Origin: Bacteroidota bacterium
Lineage (GTDB): Bacteria > Bacteroidota > Bacteroidia > Bacteroidales > JAAUTT01
Assembly: GCA_030706405.1 (NCBI GenBank)
Contig: JAUZOO010000007.1
Span: 124,001 to 188,000, forward strand
Reading direction: 5' to 3'
DNA length: 64,000 nucleotides
Shown here: in pieces, positions 9,777 to 18,098 of the stretch
Position numbering within the stretch: the stretch's first letter is position 1
Layout of the letters: the number at the start of each line of letters is the position of its first letter
The notes under the pieces: generated by a model
Database searches by the model: none
What the model was told of the DNA's origin: nothing
What the model saw: the letters and a program-made list of their open reading frames with translations, nothing else
Made by a program: the position numbers and the translations under genes

Positions 9777-9842
9777 CTTGTAAAAGTTGAATTATTTCTG
9801 TCGGTTTTTCAGGTCTTATTTTTCAATAAGCGTTTTTACTAC

Positions 9843-11072
9843 TTACAAAATTGATGATAGGATTTTATTGGTTGCCCCGATGTTTTGCTTGACAAAATTC
9901 CCTGCGGTGTTTCCGGAAGTTTGAAGATATTGTGGATCGTTAAAAAGACGATCTAATTGATTTTTTAACCCAGTGAAACATTGAATTGGGAAAGCTCCCT
10001 TGGCATCAATCAGGTCAAGGGCTTCTTGAAATTTTTTGTGATTTGGCCCGAAAAGTACTGGGAGCCCAAATGTAGCCGCTTCCAGAATGTTGTGAATGCC
10101 TTTGCCAAATCCTCCGCCAATGTATGCCACCTGACCATAACGGTAAAGCGACGACAGCATGCCAATGTTATCGATGATTAACACGTCGAAGTCGCCAGAC
10201 GGGTTGAGTTTCCACGAAGAAAATCGAACAACTTTCTTTTGGATGGATTTTTCGAGACGGTCGATGTGCGACACTTGAATTTCGTGCGGCGCGATGATGT
10301 ATTTTAATGGCGAAGGCGTTTCGTTGATGTATTGCGAAAGTAAATCTTCGTCGGGTTCCCAGGTGCTTCCGGCGATGAGGCATTGTTTGTCGCCAACGAA
10401 CGTTTTTACCTCGTCAATCTCGCGGGCTTGGGAAGCAATGGCATAAACCCTGTCAAAACGGGTATCGCCGGTTACCGTAACATTGGTAAACCCAATATTT
10501 TTGAGTAGCAGTGCCGAAGCCTCAGTCTGAACAAAGAGGTGACTGAAAAACGATAGTATTTTTCGGTACCAGCCTCCGTACGGTTTGAAAAACAACTGAT
10601 TGCTTCGAAATATTGACGAACACAGATAGGCCGGAATGTCTCGTTTTTTAAGGAGTGACAGGTAGTTGTACCAAAATTCATATTTAATAAAAAATACTTT
10701 TTCAGGATTTACCAAGTCGATGAATCTACGCGCATTGCCAGGAGTGTCGGCCGGGAGGTAAAAAATGTAGTCGGCTCCGGCATAGTTTTTACGCACTTCA
10801 TATCCCGATGGCGAAAAAAACGTCAGGAATATCTTGTACTCCGGATGCTGTTCTTTAATTTTTTCGATAAGCGGGCGGCCTTGTTCGAATTCGCCCAGCG
10901 ATGCAGCATGCACCCATATACGACGTTCTCCTGATTGCAACTTGTTTTCGAGGTTTCGAAAAATATCTTTTCGTCCATCAACCCATTGGCGGGCTTTAAT
11001 ATTGCCTGTCAATGCAGCCACGCGAATGGCTATATTGTATAAGCGTATCAGGTTGTTGTATAAAGGTGTCAT
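9843..11072 (-). CDS. waaA: 3-deoxy-D-manno-octulosonic acid (Kdo) transferase
   Basis: Transfers Kdo from CMP-Kdo to lipid A at the inner membrane, building the LPS inner core. The 409-residue protein is the usual length for family GT30. It has a weakly hydrophobic N-terminus, the conserved RIWVHAASLGEFEQGRPLIE with the catalytic-base glutamate region, and the C-terminal nucleotide-sugar domain with YIGGGFGKGIHNILEAA. It begins at ATG 11072, 6 bases after the gltX stop, so the two are co-transcribed. It complements the lpxA, lpxC/fabZ and lpxD genes elsewhere in the window. Confidence 0.95.
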   Translation of the reverse strand: MTPLYNNLIRLYNIAIRVAALTGNIKARQWVDGRKDIFRNLENKLQSGERRIWVHAASLGEFEQGRPLIEKIKEQHPEYKIFLTFFSPSGYEVRKNYAGADYIFYLPADTPGNARRFIDLVNPEKVFFIKYEFWYNYLSLLKKRDIPAYLCSSIFRSNQLFFKPYGGWYRKILSFFSHLFVQTEASALLLKNIGFTNVTVTGDTRFDRVYAIASQAREIDEVKTFVGDKQCLIAGSTWEPDEDLLSQYINETPSPLKYIIAPHEIQVSHIDRLEKSIQKKVVRFSSWKLNPSGDFDVLIIDNIGMLSSLYRYGQVAYIGGGFGKGIHNILEAATFGLPVLFGPNHKKFQEALDLIDAKGAFPIQCFTGLKNQLDRLFNDPQYLQTSGNTAGNFVKQNIGATNKILSSIL

Positions 11073-11078
11073 AAATTA

Positions 11079-12611
11079 TTAGATGCCAATGGTTTTTACA
11101 GCTTTTTCGATGCGTGCGGCAACTTCTTCTTTGCCAAGCATTTCAATAATTACAGGAAGGTCTGGTCCGAAAGAACTACCAACCAACGAAAGCCGGAGAC
11201 AGTTCATTACAGCTCCCATATTTGCTTGTTTTTCGGTGATAAAATCGTGAAGTCCGTGTTTTATGGTTTCGGCATCAAATCCGTCGAAGTTAAGCAGTAC
11301 GTCTTTAGCTTCGGCTATGAGGGCGGGAGCGTTATCTTTCCAGCGTTTTTTAATTACGTCGGCATCATAACTTTTGGGAGCGATAAAGAAGAATGAAGCC
11401 TGTTGCCACATCTCCTTAACAAAATTTACGCGTTCCTTAACCAAAGCAACAACTTTTACTACAAAATTATGCTCGGCAGAAATACCTTTTTCGGCCAGGA
11501 TTTTTTCGAAATCAGCAGCCAGATCTTCGTCCGAACGAGTAACTAAGTACTGATGGTTGTACCATTTGGCCTTTTCGAAATCGAAACGGGCGCCGGCTTT
11601 GTGTACATGGTCGAGAGAGAACGCTTCGGCAAGCTCGTCTAAACTGAAGATTTCCTGAGTTGTTCCGGGATTCCAGCCTAAAAAAGCGAGCATGTTGATG
11701 AACGCTTCGGGGAAATAACCCGATTCGCGGTATCCCGAAGAAATTTCTTCGGTTTTGGGATCCTGCCATTGAAGCGGGAAAACCGGAAATCCGAGGCGGT
11801 CGCCGTCGCGTTTGCTGAGTTTGCCTTTGCCATCGGGTTTTAGAAGTAGCGGAAGGTGGGCAAACTGCGGCATGTTGTCTTCCCAGTCGAGTGCGCGGTA
11901 AAGCATCACGTGGAGTGGGAGTGAGGGGAGCCATTCTTCGCCGCGGATAACGTGAGTAATCTCCATCATGAAGTCGTCCACGATGTTGGCCAGGTGATAC
12001 GTTGGTAACTGGTCGGCCGATTTATAAAGTACCTTATCGTCGAGGGTCGAAGAGTTAACCACAACTTCGCCACGGATAAGGTCTTGCATCCTGATTTGTT
12101 CGTTTTCGGGCATTTTGAAACGGATAACCCATTGTTCGCCGCGTGCAATGCGTTCTTCAACGTCTTCCTTGCTGAGTTTAAGCGAAGTGCTTAAAGAGGT
12201 GCGCACTTGATAATTATAAGTAAAAGCCTTTCCCTGCGATTCTTGTTCTTTGCGCAAAGCGTCGAGTTCTTCGGCAGTGTCGAAGGCGTAATAGGCAAAC
12301 CCGTCGTCAATCAGCTGAAGGGCATAATCCAGGTAAAGTTCCTTACGTTCACTCTGACGATATGGTGCATGTGCCCCATCGCCAAAACCTACGCCTTCGT
12401 TGGGGACAATACCGCACCATCTAAGCGATTCGATAATGTATTTTTCAGCTCCCGGGACAAAACGTCCTGAGTCAGTATCTTCAATACGCAGGAGAAAGTC
12501 TCCACCGTGTTTTTTTGCAAAAAGATAATTATACAAAGCCGTGCGAACACCGCCAATATGCAAAGGCCCTGTAGGACTGGGCGCAAAACGTACTCTTACT
12601 TTACTGTTCAT
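11079..12611 (-). CDS. gltX: Glutamate--tRNA ligase
   Basis: Charges tRNA-Glu with glutamate. The protein is about 510 residues and class I. The HIGH element appears as [21 protein letters not shown] near the N-terminus, and the KMSKS equivalent is [10 protein letters not shown] at about residue 270. The C-terminal anticodon-binding part is complete. The frame stays open upstream to a TTG at 12692, but ATG 12611 places the catalytic motif where the family has it and lies about 10 bases past the predicted transcription start. First gene of a gltX-waaA operon. Confidence 0.97.
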   Translation of the reverse strand: MNSKVRVRFAPSPTGPLHIGGVRTALYNYLFAKKHGGDFLLRIEDTDSGRFVPGAEKYIIESLRWCGIVPNEGVGFGDGAHAPYRQSERKELYLDYALQLIDDGFAYYAFDTAEELDALRKEQESQGKAFTYNYQVRTSLSTSLKLSKEDVEERIARGEQWVIRFKMPENEQIRMQDLIRGEVVVNSSTLDDKVLYKSADQLPTYHLANIVDDFMMEITHVIRGEEWLPSLPLHVMLYRALDWEDNMPQFAHLPLLLKPDGKGKLSKRDGDRLGFPVFPLQWQDPKTEEISSGYRESGYFPEAFINMLAFLGWNPGTTQEIFSLDELAEAFSLDHVHKAGARFDFEKAKWYNHQYLVTRSDEDLAADFEKILAEKGISAEHNFVVKVVALVKERVNFVKEMWQQASFFFIAPKSYDADVIKKRWKDNAPALIAEAKDVLLNFDGFDAETIKHGLHDFITEKQANMGAVMNCLRLSLVGSSFGPDLPVIIEMLGKEEVAARIEKAVKTIGI

Positions 12612-12627
12612 CTTGTGAAAATTTTTG

Positions 12628-12656
12628 CAAAGATAATACTCCAAAAGTATAGACAA
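12628..12656 (-). promoter_or_regulatory. Promoter of gltX-waaA
   Basis: On the minus strand, TTG (12654-12656), 18 bases, then TATCTTTG (12628-12635). This fits the Bacteroidota consensus. The start of transcription would lie near 12621, leaving a very short leader before the gltX ATG at 12611. A second -7 word, TACTTTTG (12642-12649), lies just upstream without a partner TTG. Confidence 0.72.
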
Positions 12657-12772
12657 CAGCTTGCCGTAAATAATAAAATCTGCCCTTAACAATAATTAAC
12701 CAAAAATGAGGTAGTATAAATACTTATTCTAGTGAAAAAGGCGTACATTTGACTTTCCCTAAATCTTTCCGT

Positions 12773-13429
12773 ATGGAAAACTTTCTTGAAATCCTGAAGC
12801 AACTCGTTAATCCCGAAAGCATTATTGTTCATGGAGGTTTGTACCTCTTGTTGTTCGTTATATTTGCTGAAACCGGTTTGTTTTTTGGGTTCTTTTTGCC
12901 TGGCGATTCGCTTGTTTTTACTTCCGGACTTTTATGCGCAACCGGCCTGTTACCTGTTAGCATCCCAATACTAATCCTATTGATAATACTTGCGGCAGTT
13001 CTTGGTAATTTTGTAGGCTATCTTTTCGGAAAGAAGGTAGGGGTATTGTTATTCCGGCGAAAGTCTAGCTTTTTCTTTAAGCATCAACATTTAGTTGCCG
13101 CCAGGGTGTTTTATTATAAACATGGAGGTATGGCATTGATTATTTGCAGGTTTCTGCCGATTGTGCGTACTTTTGCACCTATCGTTGCCGGAATTGTGAA
13201 GCTAAATCCTCGCAGGTTTTTATTGTATAACGTTATCGGTGCGGTACTTTGGATAAATTCGCTTGCCCTTTGTGGTTATTTTTTAGGCATTTATGTTCCT
13301 AATGTTAAGGATTACCTGGGTTATATCATTATTTTCCTCGTCGTAATTACAACCCTTCCAGTAATGGTGTCGAGCCTGAAACGAAAAAGAGCCAGAGTTA
13401 AAGTGGCTGCCGATGTAGTGGTAAAATAA
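12773..13429 (+). CDS. DedA-family membrane protein
   Basis: A protein of about 218 residues in the DedA/VTT superfamily, which includes lipid flippases for undecaprenyl phosphate or phosphatidylethanolamine and supports envelope homeostasis. Features include an acidic residue followed by GFFLPGDSLVF near the first re-entrant helix, and the arginine-containing CRFLPIVRTFAPIVAG (about residues 130-145) typical of the family. It has four to five hydrophobic segments and a basic C-terminal tail. The frame opens at TTG 12749, but that TTG is inside a TACATTTG -7 element (12744-12751), so ATG 12773 is the likely start. The substrate is not deducible. Confidence 0.9.
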   Translation: MENFLEILKQLVNPESIIVHGGLYLLLFVIFAETGLFFGFFLPGDSLVFTSGLLCATGLLPVSIPILILLIILAAVLGNFVGYLFGKKVGVLLFRRKSSFFFKHQHLVAARVFYYKHGGMALIICRFLPIVRTFAPIVAGIVKLNPRRFLLYNVIGAVLWINSLALCGYFLGIYVPNVKDYLGYIIIFLVVITTLPVMVSSLKRKRARVKVAADVVVK

Positions 13430-14443
13430 TCAATTATTTCCGTAAACATCTTTCTCCGACTGAAAGCCATCGGCAATTACCGTGCTTTTCAGGTTATTTT
13501 TATCAACCAGTTTGGGCTCGAATAAAAGAGCAGGAACATTAATGGCGCCATTCCAAATGGTTGTGGTCGTTTCTGTTATTTTTTCACCTTTAGCCAGAAG
13601 CATTCCGAGTTCTGCCGCTTTAATGGCCAATCCTTTAAATGGTTTATAGATTGTAAGGGTCTGATCTCCTTTTACAATATTACGACACGCCGCTAGAGAG
13701 GCGTCCTGCCCAGTAACTAATATTTTCCCATTGAGCCCATGTGCTTTTAAAGCTTCAATAACTCCGGTAGCAACACCGTCGCCCGACGAGAGAATTACGT
13801 CCGGAGCATCATTCAGCGAGAGGTCAAAATATTTAGAGGTTTCACTTTGGGCGTTCTCGGCAGACCACGACTCAAGAAACGAATCATAAACAACCTTTAT
13901 TTTTCCTGATTTGACAAAAGGGTCGAGCTCTTTATGCTGTCCTTCTTTAATCCAGATGGCATTGTGATCGGCCTTGTCTCCGCCAAGGAGCATATATTTG
14001 CCTTCGGGTTTAAGTTTGGTAACATATTGCGCCATTAATTCGCCAACTTTTACATTGTTGAAAGAAATATAAAAGTCGAGATCGCAGTTTTTGATAATAC
14101 GATCGTAAGCAAGAACTTTTACTCCGTGCCGATGGGCATTACGAACAATAGCTGCGGCCGAATTGAAGTTCACCGATGACACGATAATAACTTTTACACC
14201 TTTTTGAATCATGTCGTCGGCCTGACTGATCTGAACCTTATCGTCATACTCCGCTGATGCGATAATCGCTTCGCCGCCTAATTCCTGTATTTTTTGAGTA
14301 AAGTATTCTTTTTCTCTTTTATTTCGATCCGACTGTAAATGAGGAAACAGTACGCCGATTTTGGGTTTTTCGATTAAACTACAGCTAACTAATAAAGAAA
14401 ATACTAAAACAACTGCTATTGACGTTAAATTAGCACGTTTCAT
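13430..14443 (-). CDS. Periplasmic sugar-binding lipoprotein, xylose-binding (XylF) type
   Basis: About 337 residues. A lipoprotein signal with lipobox LVSC (Cys about residue 20 from ATG 14443) is followed by a two-lobe periplasmic binding fold of the ribose/xylose class: IGVLFPHLQSDRNKREKEYF, KVLAYDRIIKNCDLDFYISF, then VILSSGDGVATGVIEAL and GKILVTGQDASLAACRNI. These match the D-xylose-binding protein family. No ABC permease or ATPase, sugar kinase or isomerase is beside it, so it may serve as a sensor or partner of an unlinked transporter. Its stop codon abuts the stop of the convergent dedA gene with no intervening base. A TACCTTTG -7 element (14476-14483, minus strand) precedes it. Confidence 0.85.
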   Translation of the reverse strand: MKRANLTSIAVVLVFSLLVSCSLIEKPKIGVLFPHLQSDRNKREKEYFTQKIQELGGEAIIASAEYDDKVQISQADDMIQKGVKVIIVSSVNFNSAAAIVRNAHRHGVKVLAYDRIIKNCDLDFYISFNNVKVGELMAQYVTKLKPEGKYMLLGGDKADHNAIWIKEGQHKELDPFVKSGKIKVVYDSFLESWSAENAQSETSKYFDLSLNDAPDVILSSGDGVATGVIEALKAHGLNGKILVTGQDASLAACRNIVKGDQTLTIYKPFKGLAIKAAELGMLLAKGEKITETTTTIWNGAINVPALLFEPKLVDKNNLKSTVIADGFQSEKDVYGNN

Positions 14444-14488
14444 TCTTTTATATTTTATTGGATGAAAATTATTTACAAAGGTATTCAT

Positions 14489-15001
14489 TTGTCGAAACGG
14501 AGAGGTTAATTCCTTGAAATATTTTCTTTTTTATATTGTAACTATTTTGTTTTTATGTAGTTGTATTGCGTTATCGTTTGCGCAATAGTTGCTTGATAAA
14601 ACCTGGGTTTTTGAAATCTTTGCGGGGCTTTGCATTTACGCATCCTTAACACTCCCAGTTTTTTAAATCCGACGAATCTCACAGCGTTGATAAACATGAA
14701 CCTTCGGTAAATGAAGCATAATCTCCTGCGGGAAATTATATGTCTTAATTCCCAGGCGGCACATTTCCCTTAGGAAATATACCGCCAGACTTTTTAGAAA
14801 TGAAATTTTCCACGGGCGATTGCATGCCTGAGTTTCTAAAGGGGTAATTTCTTGCCGGAGATGGCGCATTTGAGTTGTGGTTTGTAGAATTTCCCTTTGC
14901 TGGTACAAGTTTATGTTTGGTGAAACCACTTCGCACTGTTGTGATTCGAGGCAGGTAATTATCAGCCGTTTTTCATCCCTCTAAACATTCAAACAACCAC
15001 T
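14489..15001. other. Non-coding, hairpin-rich intergenic region
   Basis: No credible gene: two overlapping minus-strand frames of 88 and 63 codons (about 14663-14936) are low-complexity readings of repeated AAATT/GGGAAAT words. The DNA instead shows nested inverted repeats. One pairs GGCGG (14755-14759) with CCGCC (14782-14786) and, inside it, ATTTCC with GGAAAT around CTTA. Another pairs TTTAGAAA (14793-14800) with TTTCTAAA (14833-14840). It could be a dispersed intergenic repeat, a structured RNA or a decayed element. Confidence 0.5.
14755..14786. repeat. 32-bp imperfect palindrome in intergenic region
   Basis: GGCGG-CAC-ATTTCC-CTTA-GGAAAT-ATA-CCGCC: 11 paired positions with a symmetric 3x3 internal loop and a 4-base apical loop. 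Neither side carries a T-run, so it is not a standard terminator. Confidence 0.6.
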
Positions 15002-15931
15002 TCAATCGCCTTTCACAAAATCAATATTTCGTTTCAGTCCTGCATATTTTGCCCGTTTGACGGCCGATTTACGAAACAGTTGCCGAAAGGTGTCTTTGTC
15101 GAGATTTTGCCAGTCTGCACTAGTCATGGAACGAAGTTTTTCGTTGGGCAAAAATGACGGTTCGGAGTGAGGCTTAACTTTCCGATTCCATGGGCAAACA
15201 TCCTGACAAATATCGCAACCAAAAATGCGGTTTTGAAATTTGCCCTCTAGTTCAGTCGGAATCTCTGATTTATTTTCGATGGTTTGGTACGAGATACAAC
15301 GGTTACTGTCTACTGTTCGGTTGGGAGTAATCGCTCCGGTCGGGCATGCTTCGATGCATCGTTGGCAAGTGCCACAATAATCGCGTGCGAAAGGCTCGTC
15401 GTATTGAAGCTCGAGCGAGGTTATAATTTCGGCTATAAAGAAGAAGGAGCCGTGTTTTCGGGAAATGAGACAACTATTTTTTCCCATCCAGCCCAATCCG
15501 GAGTTTTGCGCCCAAAAGCGTTCCAAAACCGGTGCAGAATCGACAAAACAGCGCTGTTCCGCATCGTCATTCGAGATTCGGATAAAAGCATCGAGCTGAA
15601 AAAGCTTGCCTTTTACCACATCGTGATAATCCTCGCCATAAGCATATTTGGCAACAATTAACGGAGATGATATTTCTTGGGAAGGATAGTAATTATAAAG
15701 AAGGGAAATTACGGACTTAGCTCCGGGAACCAGCAACGACGGGTCGAGGCGTTTGTCGTTGTTGCGGGCCATGTAATCCATTCCGGCGTGATAGCCTTTG
15801 GCAAGCCACGCGTGATAACTGTTTTCAATTTCCAATAGGGGTTTAACGCGGGAAAAACCGCAATCGAGAAAGCCCAAACGAAAGGCCTCCCGACGAATTA
15901 TTGAAGTCAGATCTGTATTGTCTCCGATCAC
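15002..15931 (-). CDS. queG: Epoxyqueuosine reductase
   Basis: Performs the last step of queuosine synthesis: reduction of epoxyqueuosine to queuosine in the anticodon of tRNA, using cobalamin and two [4Fe-4S] clusters. The 309-residue protein has the two cluster motifs CGTCQRCIEACPTGA (about residues 186-200) and CDICQDVCPWNRK (about 238-250), plus the cobalamin-binding N-terminal half with VISLLYNYYP. It starts at GTG 15931, overlapping the previous stop by 4 bases (GTGA), so it is translationally coupled as the last gene of the SUF operon. That placement suits an enzyme that needs two Fe-S clusters. Confidence 0.95.
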   Translation of the reverse strand: MIGDNTDLTSIIRREAFRLGFLDCGFSRVKPLLEIENSYHAWLAKGYHAGMDYMARNNDKRLDPSLLVPGAKSVISLLYNYYPSQEISSPLIVAKYAYGEDYHDVVKGKLFQLDAFIRISNDDAEQRCFVDSAPVLERFWAQNSGLGWMGKNSCLISRKHGSFFFIAEIITSLELQYDEPFARDYCGTCQRCIEACPTGAITPNRTVDSNRCISYQTIENKSEIPTELEGKFQNRIFGCDICQDVCPWNRKVKPHSEPSFLPNEKLRSMTSADWQNLDKDTFRQLFRKSAVKRAKYAGLKRNIDFVKGD

Positions 15932-16248
15932 AGGAAACCTAATTCCAGCATGGCTTCTTCCGACATCATATCCTTATCCCACGGTGGGTCGAAGGTAAGG
16001 TTAATGTTTACCGCCTTCACGCCTTCAATGGCTTCTACTTTAAGTTTAATGTCAAAAAGCAGATCGTCGGCCATCGGACAGTTAGGCGCAGTAAGGGTCA
16101 TGGTGATGTCGACCTGGTTGTAATCGTCAACGTCAATTTTATAGATAAGTCCTAAATCGTAAATATTTACGGGTATTTCGGGGTCGTACGTATTTTTGAG
16201 GGCTTTTACAACCTCGGTTTCTATTCTGAGTAAATCGTTATCTGGCAT
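15928..16248 (-). CDS. MIP18/DUF59-family Fe-S assembly protein (SufT-like)
   Basis: A 106-residue single-domain protein of the MIP18 (DUF59, PaaD-like) family, which helps mature Fe-S proteins. The signature YDPEIPVNIYDLGLIY (about residues 18-33) and the TLTAPNCPMADDL segment with the conserved cysteine are present. The family is often found in suf operons as SufT. It sits between sufE and queG, overlapping queG by 4 bases, so a role in Fe-S cluster delivery is a reasonable inference. Confidence 0.9.
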   Translation of the reverse strand: MPDNDLLRIETEVVKALKNTYDPEIPVNIYDLGLIYKIDVDDYNQVDITMTLTAPNCPMADDLLFDIKLKVEAIEGVKAVNINLTFDPPWDKDMMSEEAMLELGFL

Positions 16249-16336
16249 ATTGAAAAGATATGAGTACGAAGTACTGGGTACTACGGCTTTTATAGATTAT
16301 AAAACAATTGTAAAGGCAATAAGTTTAAGGAAAGCC

Positions 16337-16765
16337 TTAAGCTTGCGACAGCTTGGTATGATAAGCCAGTGCATACATCTTCATCTGCTTAACCATTGAC
16401 AGCAAGCCGTTGGAACGGGTTGGCGACAGGTTCTGGCGAAGGCCAATCTGGTCGATGAAATACAAGTCAGCATTCATCACTTCTTCGGGCGAACGTTTAT
16501 TCAGCACCCGGATTAATAGCGCAATAATTCCTTTAGTGATGATGGCATCGCTATCGGCCGTAAAGCTGAGCTTCCCGTCGACCACATCGGCCACCAACCA
16601 TACCCTCGATTGACATCCATGAATCACATTTTCGGGTACTTTATATTTGGCGTCGAGCGGCTCCAGGTCCTTGCTAAGCTCAATCAGGTAATTGTATTTT
16701 TCCATCCAATCGCCAACATCTTCAAACTCGGCAATTATTTCTTCTTGTATTTCGTCAAGTGTCAT
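16337..16765 (-). CDS. sufE: Sulfur acceptor protein SufE
   Basis: Accepts persulfide sulfur from the cysteine desulfurase SufS and passes it to the SufBCD scaffold. The 142-residue length is standard. The acceptor cysteine is in NVIHGCQSRVWL and falls at residue 51, the same number as in the E. coli protein. The C-terminal part contains the typical RSNGL segment. It starts at ATG 16765, 45 bases after sufS, in operon order sufB-C-D-S-E. Confidence 0.95.
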   Translation of the reverse strand: MTLDEIQEEIIAEFEDVGDWMEKYNYLIELSKDLEPLDAKYKVPENVIHGCQSRVWLVADVVDGKLSFTADSDAIITKGIIALLIRVLNKRSPEEVMNADLYFIDQIGLRQNLSPTRSNGLLSMVKQMKMYALAYHTKLSQA

Positions 16766-16810
16766 TCTGGTACTAATTTAATGCGCAAAAGTAACAAATT
16801 AATGCGTTAC

Positions 16811-18031
16811 CTATTCCAACATTTGTTTTGCTTTAAGAACGGCTTCGCACAAGCGGTCCACTTCTTCGAAAGTATTATAAAACGCCATCGAAGCGCGGAT
16901 GGTACCTTCAATTTCGTATCGGTCCATAATGGGCTGCGTACAATGGGTACCGGTTCGTACCGCAACGCCAAGCTTGTCCATAATCATCCCCATATCGTAG
17001 GGGTGAATATCGCCAACGAGGAACGAAATCACCGAAATTTTATGTTTGGCCGTTCCGTAGATACGCAGGCCGTCAATTTGCAAAAGCTTGTCGGTCGCGT
17101 AATTTAAAAGTTTCTGTTCATATTCGGCAATATCTTCAATTCCTACACTTTTTACATAATCGATGGCTGCTCCAAGGCCAATGGCACCGATGAAATTGGA
17201 TGTCCCTGCCTCGAATTTAAATGGAAGCGAGTTGTATGTCGTTTTTTCGAACGATACACATTCAACCATATCGCCACCTCCCTGATACGGTGGCATGTCG
17301 AACAACAGTTTTTCTTTGCCGTAAAGCACGCCAATTCCGGTTGGGCCGTAAATTTTATGGCCAGAGAAAGCATAGAAATCGCAGTCGAGCGACTGAACAT
17401 CGATACCACCGTGCTGCACGCCCTGAGCGCCGTCTATCAAGACTTTGGCACCAACGCCATGTGCAAGGTCGATAATTTCTTTAATAGGATTGACGGTCCC
17501 CAAGCTGTTTGACGCCTGGTTAACGGCAACTAACCGCGTTTTATTCGATAGCAGTTTTTTGTATTCATCAAGCATCAGTTCGCCCTCGTCGGTAAACGGA
17601 ATGACGCGGAGTTTGGCACCTTTACGGTCACACATCATCTGCCACGGAATAATGTTGGAGTGATGTTCCATGCCCGAAACAATGATCTCATCGCCGGGGC
17701 GTACGTACAATTCGCCAAACGAAAAGGCGACAGCATTTATCGAGCCCGTCGTTCCTGACGTAAATATAATTTCCTGTGAATGCTCGGCATTGATAAACTC
17801 CTGCACCTTACGACGGGCACCTTCGTACAATTCCGTCATCTGCTCGCTAAGGTAGTGAACGCCACGGTGAATGTTGCTGTTAAGCTCTGTGTGAATTTGG
17901 TTTGTACAATCGATAACAACCTGAGGCTTTTGCGTGGTAGCGCCATTGTCGAAATAAGCCAAAGGCTTACCATATACGGTTTGCGTAAGAATAGGAAAAT
18001 CTTGTCGAATTTTATTTACATCAAGGCTCAC
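16811..18031 (-). CDS. sufS: Cysteine desulfurase SufS
   Basis: A pyridoxal-phosphate enzyme that takes sulfur from cysteine for Fe-S assembly. At 406 residues it matches group II desulfurases. The PLP lysine lies in SGHKIYGPTGIGVLYG, the N-terminal YFDNGATTQKPQ and NIHRGVHYLSEQ are typical, and the catalytic cysteine is Cys364 in RTGTHCTQP on the short loop that marks SufE-dependent enzymes. The start is GTG 18031 with GAAAGTGAG just before it. Partner SufE follows immediately. Confidence 0.96.
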   Translation of the reverse strand: MSLDVNKIRQDFPILTQTVYGKPLAYFDNGATTQKPQVVIDCTNQIHTELNSNIHRGVHYLSEQMTELYEGARRKVQEFINAEHSQEIIFTSGTTGSINAVAFSFGELYVRPGDEIIVSGMEHHSNIIPWQMMCDRKGAKLRVIPFTDEGELMLDEYKKLLSNKTRLVAVNQASNSLGTVNPIKEIIDLAHGVGAKVLIDGAQGVQHGGIDVQSLDCDFYAFSGHKIYGPTGIGVLYGKEKLLFDMPPYQGGGDMVECVSFEKTTYNSLPFKFEAGTSNFIGAIGLGAAIDYVKSVGIEDIAEYEQKLLNYATDKLLQIDGLRIYGTAKHKISVISFLVGDIHPYDMGMIMDKLGVAVRTGTHCTQPIMDRYEIEGTIRASMAFYNTFEEVDRLCEAVLKAKQMLE

Positions 18032-18067
18032 TTTCAGAATATTAACGGGTTCTAAATTTGTTTATTT

Positions 18068-18098
18068 TAGTCCCCTTTTGGGGGATTTAGGGGGCTTC
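18068..18098. repeat. C/G-run intergenic element between sufD and sufS
   Basis: Between the two suf genes lies CCCC-TTTT-GGGGG-ATTTA-GGGGG (about 18072-18095), ending at the sufD stop. Read on the minus strand it is a run of CCCCC, TAAAT, CCCCC, AAAA and GGGG. It can form a small CCCC/GGGG hairpin. From memory, similar C-run/TAAAT/C-run strings recur between genes in Bacteroidota genomes, which suggests a REP-like element; only one copy is seen in this window. Confidence 0.45.

Noticed and set aside
9287-9842. Cobalamin riboswitch upstream of nrdJ
   Set aside because: No B12 box or matching core helices could be seen by eye on the minus strand; only an unrelated bulged stem was found.
14663-14936. 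Two overlapping minus-strand ORFs of 88 and 63 codons
   Set aside because: They read the same low-complexity inverted-repeat DNA in different frames, have no recognisable domain, and the region is better described as non-coding structure.
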